A DNA stretch of 59,145 bases from IMG/VR virus record IMGVR_UViG_3300046660_000250, positions 1-59,145 of that record; one strand, written 5' to 3'. Both the position numbers and the translations under genes were made by a program. Positions 12,655 to 20,970 of the stretch are shown in pieces (within the stretch, counting starts at the first letter, position 1; every line of letters begins with the position of its first letter). Below the pieces are notes generated by a model. The model did not search any database, had not been told where the DNA came from, and saw nothing but the letters and a program-made list of their open reading frames with translations. This DNA comes from a virus.

Positions 12655-13071
12655 TCAGTCGGCCAACTCCGTGACGCTGATGTCGAAGCCGTATCCGTAG
12701 TAGAAGGGGTTCCCGCTGCTCCAGCCCACGGACAGTTCGAGCACGTCGCCCATGTCGGCGAAGATGTGCCAGGTTGTGAACCCGTCGGTGGTCCCGACTC
12801 CGGTTATGACGTGGTCGACACGCTCCGGGTGGAGGAGGAAGCTCTCCAGCTCCGTGTACGCGCAGCAGTCGGCCGTGTCCCGGAGTTCGACGCGCTTGCC
12901 GTTGTCCAGGGTGATGACGAGTGCGGCCGACGCGTAGTACCCGCCGGAGCCCTCCGGTCCGCGCTCCGCCTTCACGATGCGGTGACCGACGACGGCCTCC
13001 CGCAGCTCGTCGACGCTGTCCGGCATCGTGCCGTCGTCGTCGGAGTCGTTCAGTACTTCGTCCGCGTACAT
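12655..13071 (-). CDS. DUF7448-like protein
   Basis: A 138-residue protein with the conserved run RDTADCCAYTELESFLL and DGFTTWHIFADMGDVLELSVG ending GNPFYYGYGFDISV, a pattern found in many actinobacterial phages and Streptomyces (DUF7448-like). The start is the ATG at 13071 behind GAGGAGAGA; the upstream extension is a shadow of 13121-13621. Biochemical role unknown. Confidence 0.8.
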   Translation of the reverse strand: MYADEVLNDSDDDGTMPDSVDELREAVVGHRIVKAERGPEGSGGYYASAALVITLDNGKRVELRDTADCCAYTELESFLLHPERVDHVITGVGTTDGFTTWHIFADMGDVLELSVGWSSGNPFYYGYGFDISVTELAD

Positions 13072-13120
13072 GCTCTCTCCTCGTGTCAGTGTCTTGCGGT
13101 GCGTGAGTCGTTTTTCGGAA

Positions 13121-13621
13121 CTACTCGCCGGCGAGGTACTTCGCGTAGGCGATGACGATGTCGGCATCCACGCCTGGACCTGCGATGCGGTGCGCCTCCT
13201 CCAGGAGGGAGACACGTCCCCCGAGCGTTGCGGGCTCCACGGGCACCGTCACCGCGCGAACAGCCTTGACCCACACACCGCCGACCGACCCGTCAGTCTG
13301 GACGACGTAGGGATACGCAGTGTCCTCGTCAGTGTCGACGTGGAGCACGGCGCCTTCCTTGCCGATCAGGCTGCGGATATCGTCGTTCGTGATCTCCACG
13401 CGGTCGCCGACCTTGACGGATGCGGGCTGTGGCGCCGTCTCCTCCTCGCCCCCGACGAGCGCCAGGAGCTTGTGGGCGAAGGCACGGGCGCCAGCGTCGT
13501 TCGTGAACACCGAGTCGCCGTAGAGCCGGAACCGGATGTCGCCGTCGTAGTCGCGGGAGACCACGATCCGGTCGTCTTCGCCGTCCGAAGGTGCCAACTT
13601 GCAGTTGAGCGTGAACTCCAT
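13121..13621 (-). CDS. Hypothetical protein with KOW/SH3-like segment (paralogue B)
   Basis: A 166-residue relative of 12044-12604. It has an N-terminal beta region (MEFTLNCKLAPSDGEDDRIVV), AFAHKLLALVGG, barrel SVKVGDRVEITNDDIRSLIGKEGAVL and final helix DIVIAYAKYLAGE. Both paralogues and the gene between them carry the same leader (CGACTCACGC ... ACACGAGGAGAGA), so leaders and genes were duplicated together. Confidence 0.75.
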   Translation of the reverse strand: MEFTLNCKLAPSDGEDDRIVVSRDYDGDIRFRLYGDSVFTNDAGARAFAHKLLALVGGEEETAPQPASVKVGDRVEITNDDIRSLIGKEGAVLHVDTDEDTAYPYVVQTDGSVGGVWVKAVRAVTVPVEPATLGGRVSLLEEAHRIAGPGVDADIVIAYAKYLAGE

Positions 13622-13671
13622 GGGTCTCTCCTCGTGTCCTTCTGTCGCGTGAGTCGTTTTGCGGATGTGGG

Positions 13672-13821
13672 TCAGTGAGCGTCGATCGAAAAACCTTCGA
13701 GCGGCGTTGAGTCGGAACGGGCCTCCACCGCGTACCTGATGTCGTCGCCCCAGAGAGCGGCCTCGTCGGGGCGCACGCCCTGGACGTCGTAGTCGTCGAG
13801 AGAGGGAAGTCGGTTCTTCAT
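13672..13821 (-). CDS. Small acidic protein
   Basis: A 49-residue protein (MKNRLPSLDDYDVQGVRPDE). The ATG at 13821 follows GGAGACCCGACC. Directly downstream of the sigma factor. Not recognised. Confidence 0.55.
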   Translation of the reverse strand: MKNRLPSLDDYDVQGVRPDEAALWGDDIRYAVEARSDSTPLEGFSIDAH

Positions 13822-13849
13822 GGTCGGGTCTCCAGTTCGAGTGAGTGTT

Positions 13850-14626
13850 TTACGCAACCAGGCCGTGTGCGTCGGCGACGCATCGGGCGCTGAATACTCC
13901 GCGGGAGCGGAGCCGGCGGAGGGCGGCGCCGTTGATCTCCATGTCGGCGCAGACGTCATGGTCGGTCGTACGGGTCATGCCGACGCCGTAGAAGGCGCGC
14001 AGCGCGAGGGACTGACGCTGCGGGATCTGCGTCATGAGCCACCGGGCCAGGTCGCGGCGCTCCACGGAGTCGGTGATCTGCGACGAGGGGTCGGGGATGA
14101 CGTCGGCAAGCGTCGTCGTGCCTTCCGCCTCCGAACTCCGGGACCCCTTCGCGGGGGCGTCCAGGTTCTCCACGCCCGCCAGCGCGTCCAGGGTCGCCAT
14201 GAAGCGTTCACGCTCTATGCGGTTCTTCGGGTTCGAGGTCGACGAGACGGACTCCCATGCCTGCTCGACGTTGCCGTCCGCCTCCCACAGCGCACGTCGG
14301 ACGCGGATCACGGTCGTCGGGTCCACCGTGAGCGCAGTCGTCATGTTGATGTGCTCCTCCGCGACGGCACGGCGAACCGAGCGGTAGACGAAGGAGCTCA
14401 ACTGCGCCGACGAGGAGGAGGAGTCGTAGTCACGGACGTGCTGAATGAGGACCGCTCGTGCTTCCTGGAGGAGATCCTCCGCGTCGTCCGCGTTCGCCCC
14501 CGGAGCGGCGGACCGGATCACGCCCTTCAGCATGGGCTCGAAGGCACTCACGATCTCCCACATGGCGTCACTGCTGCCACCCTGCGCGGCGTGGATCTGC
14601 TCGTCCGTGACCTGAACGCGGTTCAT
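13850..14626 (-). CDS. Sigma-70 family RNA polymerase sigma factor
   Basis: A 258-residue protein. Region 2 covers about 20-100, with DDAEDLLQEARAVLIQHVRDYD and LSSFVYRSVRRAVAEEH, the DxEDxxQE signature that binds RNA polymerase and the -10 box. Region 4 is near 205-250 (QRQSLALRAFYGVGMTRTTDHDVCADMEINGAALRRLRSRG), a helix-turn-helix for the -35 box. It would redirect host RNA polymerase to phage promoters. Family B copy 3 lies 33 bases upstream, so it may drive its own class of promoters. It resembles ECF/SigF-size proteins more than full-length sigma-70. Confidence 0.85.
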   Translation of the reverse strand: MNRVQVTDEQIHAAQGGSSDAMWEIVSAFEPMLKGVIRSAAPGANADDAEDLLQEARAVLIQHVRDYDSSSSSAQLSSFVYRSVRRAVAEEHINMTTALTVDPTTVIRVRRALWEADGNVEQAWESVSSTSNPKNRIERERFMATLDALAGVENLDAPAKGSRSSEAEGTTTLADVIPDPSSQITDSVERRDLARWLMTQIPQRQSLALRAFYGVGMTRTTDHDVCADMEINGAALRRLRSRGVFSARCVADAHGLVA

Positions 14627-14658
14627 ACGATCTCCTCGTGAGTGCTTCGTGTACCGGG

Positions 14659-14687
14659 GTTATGGGGCGCAGAGCCGACGATGTGAC
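14659..14687 (-). promoter_or_regulatory. Promoter-like element, family B, copy 3
   Basis: Minus strand: GTCACA, 17 bases ending GCGCCC, CATAAC. GTCCCGC lies just upstream, as in copy 5. It precedes the sigma factor gene. Confidence 0.65.
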
Positions 14688-14735
14688 GCGGGACCTTAAG
14701 TGACGTGGATCACACAGTGATTTGGGTAAACGAAA

Positions 14736-14763
14736 GCCCCCGTCCCTCGTGGGGAACGGGGGC
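14736..14763 (-). terminator. Terminator downstream of 14789-15010
   Basis: GCCCCCGT pairs with ACGGGGGC around a 12-base loop, and TTTCG follows on the minus strand. It separates the 14789-15010 gene from the sigma factor promoter. Confidence 0.8.
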
Positions 14764-14788
14764 GCCTCCGTGAGTCGTTTTGCGGGTG

Positions 14789-15010
14789 TCAGATGGATAC
14801 GTGTCGTATGACCAGGCCGAACGCTTCGGCTATGGCGACGTCAGCCACGGCCAGCGGGCACTTCTCCCATCCCGACAGGCAGTACAGGGCGGTTACGGCG
14901 GCCCACTCGACCGCGCCACTGATCGTCAGATGCGCGTCGAGGAGACCCGACATCTCTACGAGGAACCCGCACTCCTCGTCAGTGCCTTGCGGCCCCGTGA
15001 GAATGATCAA
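14789..15010 (-). CDS. Hypothetical protein
   Basis: A 73-residue protein with a hydrophobic helical middle (AVEWAAVTALYCLSGWEKCPLAVADVAIAEAFG). The start is uncertain. A TTG at 15010 behind GGGGGA gives 73 residues. The first ATG, at 14953, gives 54. A CCGCAAGGCACTGACGAGGAG segment resembling the repeated leaders lies inside the longer reading, favouring the shorter start or an absorbed leader. Confidence 0.55.
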   Translation of the reverse strand: MIILTGPQGTDEECGFLVEMSGLLDAHLTISGAVEWAAVTALYCLSGWEKCPLAVADVAIAEAFGLVIRHVSI

Positions 15011-15025
15011 CTAGTCCCCCAAAAG

Positions 15026-15400
15026 CTATTGGACCGGTTCCTCTCCTTCCCAGGTGTGGAGTGCTCGGTCCATGGATGCGGACACGCCCCGGACTGCTGC
15101 TATCGCGTAGGGCAGCCACCGGACGCCATTTTTCAGTTCTGTACACAGGGCCGCGCGACGCTCGTCAAGCGCCATCGCTTCCACCGGGCGGGATGGTCCG
15201 TGCGTCGCCTGCCGGCCTGTACCGTCCGCATCCACGTCAGGACGTCGTCCCGGCATGGTTACTGCGTCGCCGTAAGCGGTCACCATCTGACGTAGCTCAG
15301 TCAGGTCACGCTCTAGAGTGTCGACCAGAGTGATCAGATGTTGTCCGTCTGCGACGTGATCAGGACTGTAAGTCACACAACCTCCACAGGCAATTGCCAT
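15026..15400 (-). CDS. Hypothetical protein
   Basis: A 124-residue helical protein (LITLVDTLERDLTELRQMVTAYGD; ERRAALCTELKNGVRWLPYAIAAV). The ATG at 15400 follows GGAG. Preceded by about 220 bases with no gene except a possible 31-residue frame at 15532-15627 and a family A variant element. Confidence 0.65.
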   Translation of the reverse strand: MAIACGGCVTYSPDHVADGQHLITLVDTLERDLTELRQMVTAYGDAVTMPGRRPDVDADGTGRQATHGPSRPVEAMALDERRAALCTELKNGVRWLPYAIAAVRGVSASMDRALHTWEGEEPVQ

Positions 15401-15493
15401 GCGGCCGGATCAACTCCGTTGCAGGGCAAGGTATGTACTGCTTTGAGCGGATCGCCCGTTTGCCTCTCCGGCACACTTATGTCGACCCCCCAA

Positions 15494-15524
15494 TCTCACC
15501 TGGGGTTATGGCGACCGACACAAC
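15494..15524 (-). promoter_or_regulatory. Family A variant element
   Basis: On the minus strand GTTGTGTCGGTCGCCATAAC matches 18 of 20 bases of the family A core, but the bases that follow (CCCCAGGTGAGA) differ from the other copies. It lies in the 15401-15623 gap, upstream of 15026-15400. Confidence 0.4.
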
Positions 15525-15623
15525 TGCGGGTTCAACGATTTTCCGTGATGAAGTCGTTATCTTGTGAACGACTCGTGAAGACGATTACACGCTCGAACGG
15601 CTCCGCTCGGTAGTCAACGGCAC

Positions 15624-15911
15624 TCACTCCGTGGACCCGTGGCCTGGGGTTTTGAGCAGCCATTGACCGACGTCCTGATCGCCCTTTGCCCGGTTGCAAC
15701 TCGCACAGGCCGGTACCAAGTTGGACCACTCGTGAAGGCCTCCACGTGCAAGCGGACGAACGTGGTCCACCTCGGGTACAACCATTTCGTCGAACCCGCA
15801 GTCACAGTAGGTACAGGACCACCACTCCAGCTCCTCCCACCGTCGCAGAACGTCACGGCGGGACGGGTAGAGGGGAGGTTCCGGAGCCCTGAGACACGGA
15901 GTGGTGCGCAT
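15624..15911 (-). CDS. HNH endonuclease
   Basis: A 95-residue HNH nuclease with CTYCDCGFDEMVVPEVDHVRPLARGGLHEWSNLVPACASCN. This gives CxxC, the DH of the first His motif, the central N and a closing CxxCN. It lies directly after the DNA polymerase gene, a classic position for free-standing homing endonucleases. Start at the ATG 15911. A longer in-frame reading overlaps the polymerase end and is Arg-rich, so it was not used. Confidence 0.8.
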   Translation of the reverse strand: MRTTPCLRAPEPPLYPSRRDVLRRWEELEWWSCTYCDCGFDEMVVPEVDHVRPLARGGLHEWSNLVPACASCNRAKGDQDVGQWLLKTPGHGSTE

Positions 15912-16012
15912 GGGACGAGGCACGGAGCGAGCGGCAGGGGGTCGACTTCCCGCCACCGCTCGCTCAACGGTGGCGGTACGCCCCGCAGTTGGCGCCACGA
16001 GGCGTACGGGCC

Positions 16013-17941
16013 TCACGTCCGGCGCTCCTCCGCGGCTGCAGCCTCGTCCGGATGGGCCGCATACCACGCGTCATTGTCGATCATCGTCGCTGCTTTCTTC
16101 ATGTAGAGAGACCCCCAGGACGCCCCGCCCACGTCCGGGTCGGTGTCAAGCGGGATGCCGCGGAGGGTTGCCGACATGGCCTCCCCGATCTCCCGGGCTA
16201 CCTCTTCGGCCTCGTTGTCAGTGGCATCCGCAATGATTTCGTCATGGACCGGAAGCAGCACATGCGGAGTGAGGCCACGACTGTGGATCTCCAACATCCC
16301 CTGAGCGAAGATGTCCCGAGCCGTCGACTGGATCTCCCCGTTGAAGGAGGCGTAGGCGGCATCCCGGTCGAAGACGAGTCGACGACCGGAGGGGGTGCGC
16401 AGGGTGTATCCGTTGCGGATGACCTGGCCCTGAAGACTCCTGATGTACCGGGCGAGGCGCGGGTACGTCCGCTTGTAGCCCTTCACGGCGTCCTGCGCGG
16501 CCGACAGGCTGAGTCCGGTCTGAGCAGCAATGGTTTTCGCTCCTCCACCGTAGGCGACGCCGAGCTGTACGACCTTCGCGACCTTGCGCTGACCTTTGGT
16601 GAAGTCCGGCCCGTAGACCGACGCTGCCGTCAGGTTGTGCAGGTCGGCACCCTCCAGGATCGCTGCCGTCATCCGCTCGTCACCCGACAGAGCCGCCATG
16701 ACGCGGGGCTCGACGGACGAGTAGTCGACGGAGATCATGCGTCGACCGGGGTCCGCCACCACGCAGTGCCGAACCTCCCACTTGCCCGAAGGGAGCTGCT
16801 GAAAGGGCGGGTCAGAGATCGACATGCGAGCCGTGCGGGCGGCCAGCGCGCCGATCTTCGGGTGTACCCGATCGTTCTCGTCAGCCGTCCGGAGCATGGC
16901 CTCTGCGTACGACGTGCGCCACTTCGACGCTCGCTTACTGCGGAGTATCGCCATCGCCAGAGGGTTCGGGATGCGCGACTCGATCTGCTCCCAATCCTTG
17001 TCGACGTCGGCCAGTCGCTTCAGAACCTTTCCGTCAACCTGAACCGCTCCGCCGGCCGTCCGCTCAGTGATCTTCTCCCCCATGCCGAGGAGCGCTTCGG
17101 ACACCTGACGAGTGCTGTTGATGTTGGCTACGCCGTACTTGGCAGCCTCCGCGGCCCACCGCTCCGACTCCTCCAGGAGCTGCGACGACAGCCGGGTGGT
17201 GTAGTCGCGATTGATCCGCATGCCGCGACGCTCAATGAGGGCACAGACGAATCCCACCTCGTGCTCAAAGGGGATGAGCGCGGGATTGATTCCCAGCTCC
17301 CGAACGCGCGCCTCCACCTTCGGCAGGAGTCGGGACGTCAGGATCACGTCCCCGCCCGCGTAGCTCAGGTACAGCGGGTTGTCGATGTCGATGTGAGCCC
17401 AGCCAGTGTCTTTCGTGTGGCCGATCTTGTGGAACTCGTCGTACAGTCCCGCGGCTGTGTCCGGGGCGGAGGGGTCGACGTAGTGCGCGGACGCATCCTT
17501 CAGGCCGTTGCCGACGCCTCCCTGGTCATTTCGTCGGGGGTCGGAGAGGTGGCTGAAGATGTACGTGTCGAGCGTCTTCGGCGCCATCTCCTCCAGCGTG
17601 ATTCCGGGGATGTGACGGTCGGAGGCCAGCATGTCGAAGTTGCGGTTCTGCATGGACAGAGCCGGCAGGGTTCGCAGGGCCCACGCCGCGAGCCGCTGCA
17701 GGTCGTCTCCCTTCTCCACCTGCAGCACCCAGGCTTCGTCTGGAGTTCCGAACTGGGCTGTGCGGATTCGGAATCCCGGAGAGAACGTGGCGAGCCCGGT
17801 CGTCTCCGTGTCGTACGCAACCCTCTCGCCGGCGTTCGACCGGTCGAGGATGTAGCGCTGGAAGGCCCGATAGTCGTCGACGGTCTGAGGGACGCGGACG
17901 GGGATGCTCTTCCCCAGCACGGGAAAGCTGTGTTCGATCAT
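16013..17941 (-). CDS. polA: DNA polymerase I, family A
   Basis: A 642-residue replicative polymerase. The 3'-5' exonuclease domain begins with YDTETTGL (about 43-50) and continues through LDTYIFSHLSDP. Polymerase motif A is ISVDYSSVEPRVMAALSGD. Motif B is RKVAKVVQLGVAYGGG, with YG retained. Motif C is PVHDE. No 5' nuclease domain is present, as in many phage PolA proteins. Motif A has SSVEPR in place of the usual SQIELR. Its ATG overlaps the primase-helicase stop, so the two replication proteins are made together. Confidence 0.95.
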   Translation of the reverse strand: MIEHSFPVLGKSIPVRVPQTVDDYRAFQRYILDRSNAGERVAYDTETTGLATFSPGFRIRTAQFGTPDEAWVLQVEKGDDLQRLAAWALRTLPALSMQNRNFDMLASDRHIPGITLEEMAPKTLDTYIFSHLSDPRRNDQGGVGNGLKDASAHYVDPSAPDTAAGLYDEFHKIGHTKDTGWAHIDIDNPLYLSYAGGDVILTSRLLPKVEARVRELGINPALIPFEHEVGFVCALIERRGMRINRDYTTRLSSQLLEESERWAAEAAKYGVANINSTRQVSEALLGMGEKITERTAGGAVQVDGKVLKRLADVDKDWEQIESRIPNPLAMAILRSKRASKWRTSYAEAMLRTADENDRVHPKIGALAARTARMSISDPPFQQLPSGKWEVRHCVVADPGRRMISVDYSSVEPRVMAALSGDERMTAAILEGADLHNLTAASVYGPDFTKGQRKVAKVVQLGVAYGGGAKTIAAQTGLSLSAAQDAVKGYKRTYPRLARYIRSLQGQVIRNGYTLRTPSGRRLVFDRDAAYASFNGEIQSTARDIFAQGMLEIHSRGLTPHVLLPVHDEIIADATDNEAEEVAREIGEAMSATLRGIPLDTDPDVGGASWGSLYMKKAATMIDNDAWYAAHPDEAAAAEERRT

Positions 17942-20457
17942 GCCGCGCCCTCCTTCGGCTGGCCAAAGATGTCGGTGAGTCCGTCAGTGCCTTCTGCGTC
18001 CGACGCTTCCTCTGCGCGCGTACGGATCTCCCGCTCCTCGTCGGTCATGAGCCGGATCCCGTTGAAGCCCCAGCGCCCGGAGCGCTTGTCCTTGTTGAAC
18101 CCGCGCGACTCCAGCTCGACGCCCAGCGCCCACCCTGAGAGAACCTCCTTGCGGGAGAGACCCGCGTCCTCCGCCCACTCCGCGTAGGCACGCCGGACGG
18201 CCATGGGAGCGACCCGCGCGGCGGGCTCCTGGACGAGTCGAGCTGCGATGAACTCCGCGAGCCGATCTTCCGACTCGCGGTAGTCCTGCGTAGCCGTGGC
18301 GACTGACGACGGCTCTTCGAGCCCCGTCGCGTACCACTCCTGTGCGCCGCGGACGGCCCACGCAAGGATTCCTTCTGCCTCGTCCCGCAGCTTCGCGGGC
18401 AGGGAGGTATCCGCCTTCGAGCCACGGAAGGTGGCCTCGAACGGGACGAGCTTGACCCGTCGCCACACTCCGAGATCCTGTGAGAGGATCGCCGGCTTGT
18501 AGTTGCCCGCGACCATCAGCAGGAAGCGCGGGACGTAGGTGAACGGGTTCTGGTTCAGGAAGCGGCACGTCACCGGGTCTCCTCCGGTGAGTTGCTTGAC
18601 CAGTGCCTCCGCGAGACGGCTGTACTTCTCCGTCTCCGACGCCGTGACGAGGCGAGCACCACGGAGCGACGCCAGTTCGGGCGATGCCTGGCCCACGTTC
18701 ACGCGCTGCTCGAACGTCGAGAACTCCGTCGACTTCGTAACGCCGCGGAAGACGTGGAGGAGCGCGTCGAGGAACGCCGACTTCCCGTTCGCCCCCTGGC
18801 CATGCATGAAGACGAAGCACTGCTCAGACGTCGATCCGGTGATCCCGTAGCCCACGAGCCGCCGCATGAACGCCGGCAACTCCGGGTGGTGGGGGAAGAT
18901 CTCCGTCAGGAACGCTTCCCACCTCGTCGCCGGGGCCGCAGGGTTGTACGCAACGTCGAGCCGCTTCGTGATCATGTCCGCTGGGGTGTGCGGATGGATC
19001 GCTCCGGTGCGGAGGTTGACGGTCCCGTTCGCCACGGAGAGCAGCTCGGGGTGCGCGTCGAAGGCGTCGGCCGACGCGGGGACGCCAGGGACGGACGGAA
19101 GCTCCTTCAAGATGCCGTCGATGTGCCGGTTGGTCAGCGCCTTCAGAGCTAGCTTCCGCTCGAAGTCGGAACCCTCCGCGATCATCTCCGCGCCCATGCG
19201 GTGCAGCGCCTCGCGAACGGAGTCCGTGTTCTGCGTCCAGATCGTCCCGTCCCACACGAGGTAGCCGAGTCCCCTGGCGTAGCGCACTCCCCCACCCATG
19301 CGACGCATGTAGTCGCGCAGGCGTACAGCCAGGCCGACGTCAGTGCCGTCAAACAACTCACGCGACGACTGCGACATGGTCTGAAGTGCGGTGTCCGTGT
19401 CCTGGACGTCAGGCTCCGTCGACGGTGCGGGAGCCGGAGCCTTCGGCGCCTCCAGCTCTACAACGGGAGCCGACCGGACGGCACGGTGCAGCTCTGCGGG
19501 GAACTCCTCCGGCGTCCGCTCGCGCCAGGCCGTCAGGTCCTCCCCCGTGTTGGGGAAGGGGAGTTGCCGCGGGTGATTGCCGTCCTCCACAAGCGCTGTC
19601 GCCAGTGCGCCGATACCCCGCGCTCCAGCGTCGTCGGGGTCGAAGGCCAGGACGACGTCACGACCGCGGAGATGCCCGACGAGTTCCGCGACAAGGGCAG
19701 CGTTACGGGCCAGTCCGGCGCCGCGGATGATGAGCGCGTCGTATCCGACGCCGACGGAGGTCAGTCCGTCCCCGGGGCCTTCGGTGACGAGGATGGTGTC
19801 ATATCCGGTGCCGGCTGACAGAACGCCGTACTTGGACCACGTCTTCCCGTCCACGTTCGCCAGGGACACCCACCGGGCGGGGCACTTGCCGGAGAGGTCG
19901 CGTCCCTGCATGCCGCGGACTACGCCGTCGAAGCCAACGAGAGGGACCGTGACGCGCGGGTATCGGGTGAAGCCACGCGTGAGCCACTTCTGAGGGCGAT
20001 CGCCAGGTGCGGCGTACCCGATCTCCAACTCCTCGCACTGCTCACGAGAGAGGCCGAACCGACGGAGCACGTAGTCCGCTGCAGCGTCGGCGTCGTACAA
20101 GCCGACGTGTTGCATGACTTCGGTCGTCTCGTCGACGAACATCCGAAGCCCAGCAACTTCCCCGGGGCCGATCGCCTCGGGAACCTTCGAACTGACCGTG
20201 TGCGCGCCCATGTCGTTCACGACGTCGAAGAGGTCGGACGGGACGACGCCCATCTTCAGCAGGACGTCAGACTGAACGCACCCCGTGCGGCAAACAAGCA
20301 GGAGCTTCCCGCCCTCTTTAAGCGTGAGTTTGAGGCTCGGGTGGTTCCGGTCAGCGTGGCTCGGACACAGTGCGATGTGTCCGTCGTGGTCCTCCTCTAC
20401 GCCGCTCAGACGACCCAGAATCTCGGACAGTCGCAAGGTCTCTCCCCTCTCGTGCAT
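17938..20457 (-). CDS. CHC2 primase / SF3 helicase fusion
   Basis: An 839-residue replication protein. The CHC2-like zinc finger has CPSH (about 31-34) and CRTGC (about 56-60). A TOPRIM domain follows, with VTEGPGDGLTSVG and VVLAFDPDDAGARG. A D5/DUF5906-type region leads to the SF3 helicase with Walker A GQGANGKSAFLDALL and downstream LRGARLVTASETEK. The C-terminal tail has a winged-helix look (VRRAYAEWAEDAGLSRKEV). It should lay primers and unwind DNA for the coupled polymerase. The first strong gene after a terminator (20461-20490). Confidence 0.93.
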   Translation of the reverse strand: MHERGETLRLSEILGRLSGVEEDHDGHIALCPSHADRNHPSLKLTLKEGGKLLLVCRTGCVQSDVLLKMGVVPSDLFDVVNDMGAHTVSSKVPEAIGPGEVAGLRMFVDETTEVMQHVGLYDADAAADYVLRRFGLSREQCEELEIGYAAPGDRPQKWLTRGFTRYPRVTVPLVGFDGVVRGMQGRDLSGKCPARWVSLANVDGKTWSKYGVLSAGTGYDTILVTEGPGDGLTSVGVGYDALIIRGAGLARNAALVAELVGHLRGRDVVLAFDPDDAGARGIGALATALVEDGNHPRQLPFPNTGEDLTAWRERTPEEFPAELHRAVRSAPVVELEAPKAPAPAPSTEPDVQDTDTALQTMSQSSRELFDGTDVGLAVRLRDYMRRMGGGVRYARGLGYLVWDGTIWTQNTDSVREALHRMGAEMIAEGSDFERKLALKALTNRHIDGILKELPSVPGVPASADAFDAHPELLSVANGTVNLRTGAIHPHTPADMITKRLDVAYNPAAPATRWEAFLTEIFPHHPELPAFMRRLVGYGITGSTSEQCFVFMHGQGANGKSAFLDALLHVFRGVTKSTEFSTFEQRVNVGQASPELASLRGARLVTASETEKYSRLAEALVKQLTGGDPVTCRFLNQNPFTYVPRFLLMVAGNYKPAILSQDLGVWRRVKLVPFEATFRGSKADTSLPAKLRDEAEGILAWAVRGAQEWYATGLEEPSSVATATQDYRESEDRLAEFIAARLVQEPAARVAPMAVRRAYAEWAEDAGLSRKEVLSGWALGVELESRGFNKDKRSGRWGFNGIRLMTDEEREIRTRAEEASDAEGTDGLTDIFGQPKEGAA

Positions 20458-20460
20458 ACC

Positions 20461-20490
20461 GCAAGGGGCGCCCCGGAGGACGCCCCTTGC
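20461..20490 (-). terminator. Strong hairpin between resolvase-like gene and primase
   Basis: GCAAGGGGCG and CGCCCCTTGC form ten perfect pairs around CCCCGGAGGA. It lies three bases upstream of the primase start, so it separates units or acts as an attenuator or processing site in the leader. Confidence 0.65.
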
Positions 20491-20559
20491 GTGCTAGTGG
20501 TTGGTGCTACTCGTCCTGGTAGATAGTGAGCGTCCCGGAGAACGGGATGTGTGCTTTCC

Positions 20560-20967
20560 TCACGCTGCCTCCCGGTGCTGCTTGTCGATCAGTGCGTACG
20601 CCGCGGGAGCGGCCGACTGGAGGGCCTCCTCCATGTCGCGCAAGCGATTCATGAGCCGCACGTCCGTGGCCACATCGCGGACGACGTAGCCGTCCTGCAC
20701 GCCCTTCATGCGACGCTTGACGATCGCGCAGCCGAACGGCTGGCCAGCGTTGACGGCCTCTCGGTTCGCCTGCGCGATGTAGTCGGAGAGCGTGATCGAC
20801 TTCTCCGCCTTGCACTCCGACGCGTGCAGGTAGTAGCCCGCGACGTCACCAATGTCGCGGCTGCCCATCTGCACGTTCCGATGGGCAGCCGGGTTGTGAT
20901 GCTCCTGTATGTACCGGACCCACGTGGACTCCCACGCGGTCCCCTTGGCTTTCGCTGGATTAGCCAG
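20560..20967 (-). CDS. PD-(D/E)XK nuclease, resolvase-like; unusual start
   Basis: From the last in-frame stop the frame reads LANPAKAKGTAWESTWVRY and HRNVQMGSRDIGDVAGY, then ECKAEKSITLSDYIAQANREA and FGCAIVKRR. Glu (WESTW), Asp (RDIGD) and ECK form the PD-(D/E)XK nuclease core of Holliday-junction-resolvase-like phage proteins. No ATG precedes the conserved N-terminus. CTG at 20967 sits nine bases after AGGAGG, and the first internal ATG (20874) would remove the conserved Glu. An ATG in the -1 frame (MTSG stop) starts at the same place, so a one-base indel is possible. A coupled 18-residue frame (20507-20563) follows. Confidence 0.7.
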   Translation of the reverse strand: MANPAKAKGTAWESTWVRYIQEHHNPAAHRNVQMGSRDIGDVAGYYLHASECKAEKSITLSDYIAQANREAVNAGQPFGCAIVKRRMKGVQDGYVVRDVATDVRLMNRLRDMEEALQSAAPAAYALIDKQHREAA

Positions 20968-20970
20968 ACG

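Noticed and set aside
15532-15627. 31-codon frame after HNH (GTG, overlapping stop)
   Set aside because: Possible by coupling, but it has no motif and ends in the family A variant repeat; evidence too weak to call.
15989-18187. 732-codon plus-strand frame opposite polymerase and primase
   Set aside because: Antisense shadow with Arg/Val-rich composition; the minus strand carries all polymerase motifs.
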